Shown here: positions 1 through 5,763 of the stretch, piece after piece
Numbering within the stretch: the first letter of the stretch is position 1
How the letters are laid out: every line of letters starts with the position of its first letter
Source: Pseudomonadota bacterium
GTDB lineage: Bacteria; Myxococcota; Polyangia; Polyangiales; Polyangiaceae
Length of the DNA stretch: 6,605 bases
NCBI GenBank assembly: GCA_023419055.1
Contig: JAEZYO010000483.1
Span: forward strand, 1-6,605
Direction of reading: 5' to 3'
Made by a program: the position numbers and the translations under genes
The notes under the pieces: generated by a model
What the model saw: only the letters and a program-made list of their open reading frames with translations
Told to the model about the DNA's origin: nothing
Databases searched by the model: none

Positions 1-2
1 GT

Positions 3-226
3 CCGAGGGTTCGTGTCATCGAGGGCAGCGTCGCGCCCATTCTTCACGGCGGGTCGATCCTCGGCGCGGTACTCGTCTGCAACGACGTGACCGAGAAGGT
101 CCGGATCGAGGAGCAGCTCGCCCTGACTGACCGCCTGAGCGCGCTCGGGACCCTGGTCGCGAGCGTGGCGCACGAGATCAACAATCCCCTGAGCTTCAAC
201 CTCGGGAACCTCGATCTGCGTCGAGC
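3..226 (+). other. N-terminal fragment of the broken kinase: PAS tail and HisKA phospho-acceptor helix
   Basis: The frame starting at base 3 is open from the window edge. It reads a typical PAS ending (a GAVLVCNDVTEK stretch at about 69-104), a short coiled-coil linker ([19 protein letters not shown]), and the H-box [13 protein letters not shown] with the His codon at 171-173. Sense continues to about NLDL (219). Beyond that the frame gives Arg/Ser/Ala-rich nonsense until a stop at 426-428, while kinase-like sequence resumes one frame over. The true start lies left of the window, so the sensor input cannot be seen. A gene caller might begin at the GTG at 87, but that codon sits inside the PAS tail and is not a credible start. 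Confidence 0.75.
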
Positions 227-835
227 TTGCTCGTCGACCTGGAGCGCTCGAGCGCGGCCTCGCCGGTCGCGCCGCGGCTCAGCACTGTCATCGCGGCGCT
301 CACCGACGCGCGCGCCGGCGCTGATCGCGTCGCCAAGATCGTCAAAGAGCTGCGCGGGTACGCTCGCAGTCAGGAGGATGAAGCGCGGCCAGTGGATCTG
401 CGCGTTTGCGCGCAGACCGCCGAGGTGAGCGACACCGGGAGCGGCATGCCACCGGAGATCCTGTCTCGAATCTTCGAGCCGTTCTTCACGACCAAGACGG
501 ACGGCAGCGGCACGGGGCTCGGCCTCAGCGTCTGCCGCAGCGTCGTGGAGGAGCTCGGGGGAGAATTGACCGCGAGCAGCGAAGCCGGAAGAGGTAGCTG
601 CTTCAGGTTGACGCTTCCTCCGGCGATCGAGCGCGACGGACGGCGCAATGAGCCGAAGGCCGGGCGGCTCCGCGCCTCGGGGCCGCGTGCCAAGGTGCTG
701 GCCGTCGATGACGAGCCGCTCTTTCGATCGCTGATCGCGCGGGTCTTGCAGGGGCATCACGAGGTGGTGCTTGCGGGGAGCGCCGCAGAAGCCCTGGAAA
801 TCTTGCGGGGACGGCGCGACTTCGCTCGTGCTTAG
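227..835 (+). other. middle fragment of the broken kinase: HisKA second helix, partial HATPase_c, first half of receiver
   Basis: This frame can be called as a 202-residue protein from TTG at 227, but it is an internal fragment. Residues about 1-45 are the second HisKA helix, ending in the usual [11 protein letters not shown]. Residues about 50-60 (RPVDLRV) are the start of the linker into HATPase_c. The protein then jumps straight to the G1 box DTGSGM at about residue 70, followed by the F-box and G2 box and the terminal [12 protein letters not shown] strand. From about residue 155 a receiver begins ([20 protein letters not shown]) and is cut by TAG at 833-835, just before its phospho-acceptor Asp. 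The spacing from VDL to DTG is about 15 residues, where this family normally has about 75. Confidence 0.75.
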
Positions 836-1064
836 CGATTTGATGATGCCCGGCGTCAGCGGGGCCGAGTTCTACGCAGAAGTGAAGCTGCGGTTTCCGG
901 AGTTCACGGACGCGGTGGCTTTCATGACCGGAGGAGCCCTCACGCAGGAGTCCGCGGATCTGGTGGCGGCGCACCCCGAGCGCTGCATCCCAAAGCCGTT
1001 CGGCGGAGGTACTCTGCTCGCGTTCGTGGCTCGCTGGCTCACGCGCGACCTCGAGCCTTCTTAG
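771..1064 (+). other. C-terminal fragment of the broken kinase: second half of receiver domain
   Basis: True receiver sequence begins only after the GGGG run at 807-810; the first dozen or so residues of this frame are out-of-frame reading. It contains the phospho-acceptor motif [13 protein letters not shown] (Asp codon 837-839), the switch Thr in FMTGGA (927-929), the conserved Lys in CIPKPF (993-995), and a normal last helix (LLAFVARWLTRDLEPS) ending at TAG 1062-1064. If one G is dropped from 807-810, the previous fragment runs on as [18 protein letters not shown], a textbook receiver beta3. The two halves were therefore one domain. No output domain follows, so the receiver was the C-terminus of the protein. 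Confidence 0.75.
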
Positions 1065-1071
1065 AGCGATC

Positions 1072-1091
1072 GGGGCTCTCGGCTCAGCCCC
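1072..1091. terminator. short hairpin between two convergent genes, possible shared terminator
   Basis: GGGGCT at 1072-1077 pairs with AGCCCC at 1086-1091 around an 8-base loop. It lies just after the receiver stop and covers the stop codon of the convergent Ser/Thr kinase (1084-1086). The position suits a bidirectional terminator, but there is no T-run on either side and a 6-bp GC stem is easily found by chance in GC-rich DNA. Confidence 0.25.
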
Positions 1092-2442
1092 CAACGATTA
1101 GGCGCCACAGCCCCAAACCCACGCCGCCGAGGAGCGTCACCACGCTGCTCGCGAAGATCGCCGTGTACGCGCGCGGGTGCCGTTCGATCCAGCGCTGAGT
1201 CTCATAGGCGCAGCGCTTGAACAGCGTGACGTGGCAGGTTACGGGGACTTGCCCGCTCTGCGCTCGACGAAGGTCGGCGAGCAGCTCCTGCCCGGAACGG
1301 TAGCGGTTCTCTCGGTCGTGCTCGAGCGCCGCAAAGAGAACGCGCAGAAGCTCCGTCGGCAGCCCCGTTCGCCTCCAGCGCTCGCCGATCCGTTGCGGGT
1401 CGACTCCTCTCGCCACGAGCTCCGCGAGGATCTCGTTTTTGTGCTGATGGTGGGAGAGCGGATGCTCCAGGGTCATCAGCTCGGCGAGGATCAATCCCAG
1501 GCTGAACAGATCGGAGCGCGCGTCGAGTTCTTCGTTGCGCCCGGCGGCTTGCTCCGGCGACATGTACTGCGGCGTGCCTACCAGCGCCCCGAGCTGCGTC
1601 TGGATAAGCCTATCCTGCTGGCCCAGCGCAAGCTTGCCATGAGCCCTCGACAGGGGGGCGCCGGGCCCGATGCGCTTGGCGATTCCGAAGTCGACGATGG
1701 TCACTTCCCCGTGGGGTCCGACCACGACGTTGTCGGGCCGGAGGTCGCGGTGAATCACTCCCTGCGAGTGCACGTAGGTCACGGCCTCCGCGATCGAGGC
1801 GAAGATCCGGAGCCGCTCGCTCCAGCCGAAGCGATCCACGTACGCGCGGTCGCCCCGCCGGAGCTTCTCGATCACCTTCGCGAGCGTCTCGCCCGCGAGG
1901 TATTTCACCACTAGATAGTGCTGCCCATTCTCGTCGATCCCCACGTCGTAAAGCGGAAGGACGCCCGGGTGCTCGAGTCTCCCGAGCAGGCGAGCCTCGT
2001 TGGCGAAGCGAACGAGGAGCTCGGCATCCTTGCGATCCCGCGGCAAGGTCTTGACCACCACTTGCCGGCCGAAATCTTGGTCCTCCACCAGCGTCACCTC
2101 TCCGAGTCGCCCTTGACCGAGGACCGCGATGTGACGAAAGCGGGCCTCCGATGAGTCACGACGGGGCAGCACGGTGGTACGGAGCTTGGCCGAGCATGGG
2201 TTGCCCAGGATGGCTCCGGAAATGGCGGGCTCGTCCTCCTGCTCGCTGGTCGAGGTGGCAGGCGCGCAGACTGTGTCGAGTCGGTTTCGCGCCATCGTCC
2301 GCAGCATTCTAGCGTAGGAGTCAGCGTCGAGGTCGAAGGCTGGCCAAAGCCGCGAGCAACGTGGAAAAGCTCTGCCGATTTCGTGAGTTAGCACCTGCTG
2401 GCGCGTCCCCCCCTGCCTCCTCGGGTCGTTGCTTCCGGGCAC
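1084..2442 (-). CDS. membrane-anchored Hanks-type serine/threonine protein kinase (PknB-like)
   Basis: This kinase phosphorylates Ser/Thr of unknown targets from the cytoplasmic face of the inner membrane. With residue 1 at the GTG at 2442, residues 1-100 are a variable, probably disordered leader and about 103-393 form the kinase domain. Visible motifs are the glycine loop GQGRLGEV (109-116), Lys131 of the VVVK strand, alpha-C Glu149, catalytic loop HRDLRPDN (231-238), DFG (251-253), the GTPQYMSPE activation end (289-297), and Asp311 in the DLFSLG helix. All core catalytic residues are present except that the catalytic-loop Lys is Arg (HRDLR). One membrane segment (about 427-449) lies at the extreme C-terminus with only two or three residues after it, so there is no extracellular sensor. 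The start is uncertain: GTG 2442 and GTG 2394 lack a well-placed ribosome site, and ATG 2307 (residue 46) is possible. I kept the long form because the residues just before 46 (DLDADSYARML) have good third-position GC. Confidence 0.93.
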   Translation of the reverse strand: MPGSNDPRRQGGTRQQVLTHEIGRAFPRCSRLWPAFDLDADSYARMLRTMARNRLDTVCAPATSTSEQEDEPAISGAILGNPCSAKLRTTVLPRRDSSEARFRHIAVLGQGRLGEVTLVEDQDFGRQVVVKTLPRDRKDAELLVRFANEARLLGRLEHPGVLPLYDVGIDENGQHYLVVKYLAGETLAKVIEKLRRGDRAYVDRFGWSERLRIFASIAEAVTYVHSQGVIHRDLRPDNVVVGPHGEVTIVDFGIAKRIGPGAPLSRAHGKLALGQQDRLIQTQLGALVGTPQYMSPEQAAGRNEELDARSDLFSLGLILAELMTLEHPLSHHQHKNEILAELVARGVDPQRIGERWRRTGLPTELLRVLFAALEHDRENRYRSGQELLADLRRAQSGQVPVTCHVTLFKRCAYETQRWIERHPRAYTAIFASSVVTLLGGVGLGLWRLIVGG

Positions 2443-2735
2443 GCAGGGCTGGCCGCGCGGCTAGTAACGAGCGACCAAGCGGCGCCGCATTCGAATCACC
2501 TAAATAGATGAAGGCGCCAACCTTTCGATTGGCGCCTTCGCGTTTTGGGTGTGTTGCCGGGTGTTGTGTTCCCCCCGCACTTTCCGTTTTCTCTCGGACG
2601 CCGTTTCGCGGTGGTTTCACCGGCAGGACAATTCGTCGAACTCATCGTAGAGCGGCGGCGTGTACGCCGCGACGGCAACAATGAAGGCGACGGCGCGGCA
2701 GGGGACGCAGGAGCGCCGCCGTCGTGACATTCAGC
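2443..2735. other. non-coding stretch between the Ser/Thr kinase and the HupE-like gene
   Basis: No convincing gene is seen in about 290 bases; short frames here are Arg-rich and have no recognisable motif. It holds the 11-bp hairpin at 2510-2539 and a small GC hairpin at 2655-2670 (GCGGCG, loop TGTA, CGCCGC). GGCGCC occurs three times (2481, 2513, 2531). A relatively AT-rich patch lies at about 2491-2510, and pyrimidine-rich sequence at 2569-2596. The stretch should contain the kinase promoter, but I cannot point to a credible -35/-10 pair. Confidence 0.5.
2510..2539 (-). terminator. perfect 11-bp stem-loop, probable terminator of the isomerase-HupE operon
   Basis: GAAGGCGCCAA (2510-2520) pairs without mismatch with TTGGCGCCTTC (2529-2539) around the 8-base loop CCTTTCGA. 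On the - strand it is followed by ATCTATTTAGG, and on the + strand by GCGTTTTGGG, so neither side has an ideal T-run. I prefer the - strand because the only transcription expected to end here comes from the HupE-like gene, whose stop is about 200 bases away; nothing on the + strand needs a terminator at this point. A repeat element or an RNA structure in the kinase leader remain possible. Confidence 0.5.
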
Positions 2736-3701
2736 TCAGCCGCGGAACACGTCGAGCACGCGCTCGATCGACCAATAGGCCGAGAAGGTCCCCATCGTGT
2801 AAGCCGCCGCCTTTTCGAAACGCGACCCGAGCTCCGGCCGCCGACCGAGCAAGAGGAGCGTGACGCCCGCCAGCGCGATCACGAGCAGCTGCCCGAGCTC
2901 CACGCCGACGTTGAAGCAAAGAAGCGCGAGCGCGGTCTCCGACGGCGGCAGGCCCACTTCTCGCAGACCCCCAGCGAAACCGAAGCCGTGGAGGAGCCCG
3001 AAGCTGAACGCCACCACCCAAGGGAGCCGTCGAGCGAGCGAGTCTCTGGGCTTCGCGCATTCGACGGCAAGGAGCAGAATCGAGAGCGCGATCACCGCCT
3101 CGACCGGAGAGCTCGGAACGCTGACCAGCCCGAGCACGGCGGCGCTCAGCGTCAAGCTATGCGCCAGCGTGAACGCGGTGATGGTCCAAAACAGGCCGCG
3201 ACCGAAGCGCACCAGCAAGATCAAGCCGAGCACGAACAGCCAATGATCGACGCCGCGGAGGATGTGTTCGATCCCGAGGCGGGTGTAATCGAGGCTCGTT
3301 CGCACGCGATCCGAGCCGTCCGCGCGCGCGCTCCGGACGCCGAGGTTCGGCGCGTCGCGCGTCAAGACCGCAACGAGATCACGGCCGTCGAGCCACGTCA
3401 CGCGCGTGATCACGCGACTGTACGCGTTCCCGAAGTTCGAGAGGGAGATCTCGCCGTTCAAGCCTTGCGGGTGACAATCGAGGAACGCGCCGTCCACGCG
3501 GCAAGTCTCGGGAAAGCGAACCTCGGGCGACCATTCGAAGCCCACGTTTGAAGCAGGTGTCAGCTGGATCCTGAAGCGCCCCTCCGTCACCTCGTCGACC
3601 GCTAAAGTAGCCGGCCTGAGCTCGTGACCCGAGGACGAACGCGGAGCGAGGACCAGGAGCGACGCCGCCAACGCGGCCGAGAAATAGCGAGCCCGAGTCA
3701 T
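2736..3701 (-). CDS. HupE/UreJ-family (HupE_UreJ_2 type) inner-membrane protein, putative metal permease
   Basis: HupE/UreJ proteins are inner-membrane nickel or cobalt permeases; this longer subfamily has an extracytoplasmic N-terminal domain and unproven substrates. Seen here: a signal peptide (1-25, cleavage near SSSG/HELRP), an ectodomain (about 26-135) with a Cys67/Cys76 pair that could form a disulfide, then about six hydrophobic segments (about 150-310). The family signature HX5DH is intact (His146, Asp152, His153). Further conserved features are FTLAHSLTLS (His181), VEAVIALS (Glu201), FGLLHGFGFA (His238) and FNVGVELGQL (Asn264, Glu268). The second classical HupE motif (FHGxA/VHGxE) is reduced to LLHGFGF, as I recall for this subfamily. 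Its ATG lies in the ATGA overlap with the isomerase stop, preceded by a purine-rich GAAGAGGAG inside the isomerase tail, so translation is probably coupled. At 321 residues it looks complete. The family is secure; the metal is inference. Confidence 0.9.
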   Translation of the reverse strand: MTRARYFSAALAASLLVLAPRSSSGHELRPATLAVDEVTEGRFRIQLTPASNVGFEWSPEVRFPETCRVDGAFLDCHPQGLNGEISLSNFGNAYSRVITRVTWLDGRDLVAVLTRDAPNLGVRSARADGSDRVRTSLDYTRLGIEHILRGVDHWLFVLGLILLVRFGRGLFWTITAFTLAHSLTLSAAVLGLVSVPSSPVEAVIALSILLLAVECAKPRDSLARRLPWVVAFSFGLLHGFGFAGGLREVGLPPSETALALLCFNVGVELGQLLVIALAGVTLLLLGRRPELGSRFEKAAAYTMGTFSAYWSIERVLDVFRG

Positions 3702-4594
3702 GGCTCCTCTTCGAACACGTACGAGTCGACGAGCGCCTGTAGCGCTCGGCTCGCGCCTTCTTCGCGCTCGGAGTCGAGGAGGTCACGAACCAGCTCGCGG
3801 CGCTGCGCCTCTCGTGTAGCGGCCTTGCGCGGCACTCGACCTTGCAAGCGAACTGCGTGAAAGCCCGCCTCCGACTCGAGCAAGGACCACCGACCGACTT
3901 CGAGCGCATGAAGCCCTTGCTCGAAGACGCGTCCGAAAACGCGCCGCACGTCGCCCTCGGTGCGGCCGATCAGCTGCCGCCCCTCACCGAAGGCGTCGCC
4001 GACGTCGTCCGGCGTTCTGCCCTCCGCGAGCTCGCTCACGATCCGGCGCGCCCTTTCCTCTGCGCTCAACGCCTGCTTGGAGACGAAATAGTGTTCGAAG
4101 TCGAAGCGCGCCGGAGAGTCGTAGCGGTCCCGGTGCGCCGCGAGCCAAGCGTCGAGCTCGGCGTCGGTCGGCTCTTGCGGCGCGAGCTTGCCCTCCACCT
4201 CACGCAGCTTGCTCGCCACGCGGTCACGAACGACCGGGTCGTTCTTGTCGAGACCGAGACGCAATCCCTCGCGGTAAGCCACCTCGTCGCGCTTCCACTT
4301 CTCGACGGCTGCGGAAAGCTCGGCAGGCTCCGGGTCGCGGCCAGTCCGCGCCCGAAGCTCGGCCGCGAGCTCGCTCGAGAGAGCACGCGGGACGAAGACG
4401 TGCCGCTCTGGGGTCCTGTCCGCGGCGAAGAGGCGATGCGCCACGAAGAGCAGCGCGCCGAGGACCAGAAAGTGCATCAAGGGCTCGCGCAGGATGGCGC
4501 GCGCCGCGTTCTCGTCCAGAGCTCGAGCCGATCCTTCGCTCTCTTCCGTCACGGGCTCGAGGTTAGTGCGGGCGCTGACCCGGACAAGTCGCAT
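3698..4594 (-). CDS. membrane-anchored parvulin-like peptidyl-prolyl cis-trans isomerase
   Basis: It is predicted to assist folding of envelope proteins on the periplasmic side. The 298 residues read as a short cytoplasmic leader (1-38), one membrane segment within about 39-57 (LMHFLVLGALLFVAHRLF) preceded by the characteristic REP, then a helical SurA/PpiC-like chaperone region (about 65-160). A diverged parvulin fold follows (about 163-252), recognised by FDFEHYFVSK (His168), FGRVFEQGLHALEVGRWSLLESEAGFHAVRL (219-249), and a charged helical tail. The usual GGDLG parvulin loop is not recognisable, so isomerase activity may be lost and chaperone function kept. It heads a two-gene operon with the HupE-like gene, overlapping it by 4 bases. 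I recall this isomerase-HupE pairing from other proteobacteria, so the partner may be its client. ATG 4594 has no clear ribosome site; a later start before the membrane segment is possible. Confidence 0.82.
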   Translation of the reverse strand: MRLVRVSARTNLEPVTEESEGSARALDENAARAILREPLMHFLVLGALLFVAHRLFAADRTPERHVFVPRALSSELAAELRARTGRDPEPAELSAAVEKWKRDEVAYREGLRLGLDKNDPVVRDRVASKLREVEGKLAPQEPTDAELDAWLAAHRDRYDSPARFDFEHYFVSKQALSAEERARRIVSELAEGRTPDDVGDAFGEGRQLIGRTEGDVRRVFGRVFEQGLHALEVGRWSLLESEAGFHAVRLQGRVPRKAATREAQRRELVRDLLDSEREEGASRALQALVDSYVFEEEP

Positions 4595-4687
4595 CGTCGC
4601 GCAACCGTGTTCGACGCGCGATCCACGTAGGATTTTACCCGTTGCCCGCGAGCTCGCCGGTACGCCGCTTGCTCGAACGTCGGAGCC
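4595..4687. promoter_or_regulatory. divergent intergenic region between the isomerase operon and the barrel gene
   Basis: These 93 bases must hold the starts of two divergent transcripts. On the - strand, TAAAAT (4637-4632) is a good -10 match in an otherwise GC-rich stretch and lies about 38 bases before the isomerase ATG; no clear -35 precedes it. On the + strand TAGGAT (4628-4633) overlaps it, also without a -35, about 54 bases before the barrel ATG. TCGCGC (4597-4602) and GCGCGA (4616-4621) form a 6-bp inverted repeat with a 13-base spacer that could be an operator, though such repeats are frequent in GC-rich DNA. One regulator could control both directions from here. Confidence 0.4.
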
Positions 4688-5763
4688 ATGCGGTTTTCGA
4701 TCGTAGGAGCAGCATTGCTCACCCTGCTCGCCTCCTCATACTCGGCTCACGGCCAGGAGCCCGCTGCTCCCGCGCCGCCGCCTCCTCACGGCCACAACGG
4801 CCACGAGCTTCCGGAGCGGAACCTCGGCGGACACACCTTCTTGACGCCGACCTTCTTCCCGTCTGCGTTCGTAGGGACTCGTTTTGCCTTCCTGCAGGGT
4901 GTGCTGCAAGCAGAAATCCCCGACTATCCACTCACCGAGAACCGAAGCGTCGACGTCGACATGATCGGCGTCACCGAGCGCGCCGAGTTCTCACTCAGGA
5001 TCTTCGATCGCGTACAACCTTTCATCAGGCTGACCGGAGAAGCGTTCAGCGGCATCAGCATCAACTCGGTGCTCAGCGTCGGCAGTACGTACGCGTACAC
5101 CGCCGGCGGCGGTCTCCAGGTGAGGATCTTGCGCTTGGAAGAACCAGGCACCGAGCTTTCCGCCCGCTTGTCGGGTGACTATGGGCCGGGCGGCGCGGTC
5201 CAGCTCCTGCGAGTCGTGGAGGCCATCGTCCAGGATACTCCCGCGTCGGTAGAGGCGATCCTCGACGGCAATCTCCGCCGCGTTTCGATCGCCGACACCG
5301 AGCGCGCGAACGGAACGCTGCAAGCGCTCGCTGCGCAGAAGATCACGAAGCAGTTCTCGCTGCAGGCGGCCGCGGGTGCCGCCTACAATTGGTCGTCCGT
5401 CACGTTCTACGACACGGACACCGGCGAAGAGGTCACGCTGGACGACGGGCGAGTGGATCCCAAGTTCGGTCTCGGCTTCCAGGCGTCAGCCGCGCCCTGG
5501 GTCCCCGTGGGGGCGCTCCTCGAGTACTCGCTCGAGAGCGGAAGTCGCACGCTACCCAACCAGGATGTCGACGACAGGCATTTCTACACATCCTCGCGCT
5601 CGGCATTCACGTCGTCCACCCTCAGTTCCAGGTCGGCCTCACCGCCGGGCGCACCTTCGGCCTCGATCCGATCCAGCGCACCGGCTTTTTGAACCGCGAC
5701 TTCGTGTCGGGCGATCCGAGCATCAGCTACGGCCAGCTCAGCCTCGAGTTCACGTGGTGGTGA
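4688..5763 (+). CDS. secreted, probable outer-membrane beta-barrel protein with His-rich N-terminus; frame broken near 5587
   Basis: I do not recognise a named family. The ATG at 4688 gives a clear signal peptide (1-22, MRFSIVGAALLTLLASS..., cleavage near AHG/QEP). A Pro/Ala linker and a His-rich segment follow (His34, 36, 39, 49), then alternating amphipathic strands typical of a barrel (about 50-300). The first frame runs to a stop at 5690-5692, but after Tyr300 (codon 5585-5587) it turns into Ser-rich nonsense. The frame one base back continues sensibly as HILALGIHVVHPQFQVGL to ...YGQLSLEFTWW and TGA at 5761-5763. A C-terminal aromatic residue after a final strand is the expected outer-membrane insertion signal. 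Restoring one base (TAC CAC ATC instead of TAC ACA TC) gives a 358-residue protein. It is divergent from the isomerase-HupE operon and convergent with the methyltransferase. GGAG lies only two bases before the ATG, so the ribosome site is poor. The barrel call is fairly sure; function is unknown. Confidence 0.78.

Larger units (their letters stand above)
1..1064 (+). pseudogene. hybrid sensor histidine kinase with receiver domain, frameshifted and internally deleted, 5' end outside window
   Basis: A hybrid two-component kinase would autophosphorylate on a His and pass the phosphate to its own C-terminal receiver Asp. Domains in order are the end of a PAS-like domain (about 3-110), HisKA with HEINNPL (His codon 171-173), the C-terminal half of HATPase_c (DTGSGM from 431, IFEPFFTTK about 470-496, GSGTGLGL about 503-526), then a receiver (VDDEP from 704, phospho-acceptor Asp 837-839, Thr 927-929, Lys 993-995). 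Three defects are visible. The frame changes between about 205 and 227 (one base apparently lost). About 60 residues including the N-box are absent between PVDLR and EVSDTGSGM, near 398-430. The frame changes again at the GGGG run 807-810 (one base apparently gained). Without the N-box, ATP/Mg binding should fail, so the kinase is probably dead even if both frame changes were sequencing errors. No membrane segment is visible in the part present. The family call is secure; pseudogene status is likely. Confidence 0.8.

Noticed and set aside
800..840. Programmed frameshift in the receiver domain
   Set aside because: There is no slippery heptamer or downstream structure of the known kind, and the gene carries other damage; an indel in a G-run is simpler.
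1177..1914. + strand open frame (245 residues) opposite the Ser/Thr kinase
   Set aside because: It is antisense to the catalytic core of a kinase with all motifs intact; its residues show no family resemblance.
2486..2500. ATTCGAAT, resembling a tRNA T-loop or an attachment site
   Set aside because: The flanking bases do not form a T-arm or acceptor stem on either strand, and no integrase or direct repeat is present.
2724..3551. Long + strand open frame (275 residues) opposite the HupE-like gene
   Set aside because: Composition is Glu/Arg/Ala-rich with no motif, and it is antisense to a clear membrane-protein gene; GC-rich codon bias creates such shadow frames.
3842..4630. Long + strand open frame (262 residues) opposite the isomerase
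   Set aside because: It mirrors the charged helical coding of the isomerase, has no recognisable domain, and runs into the divergent promoter region.
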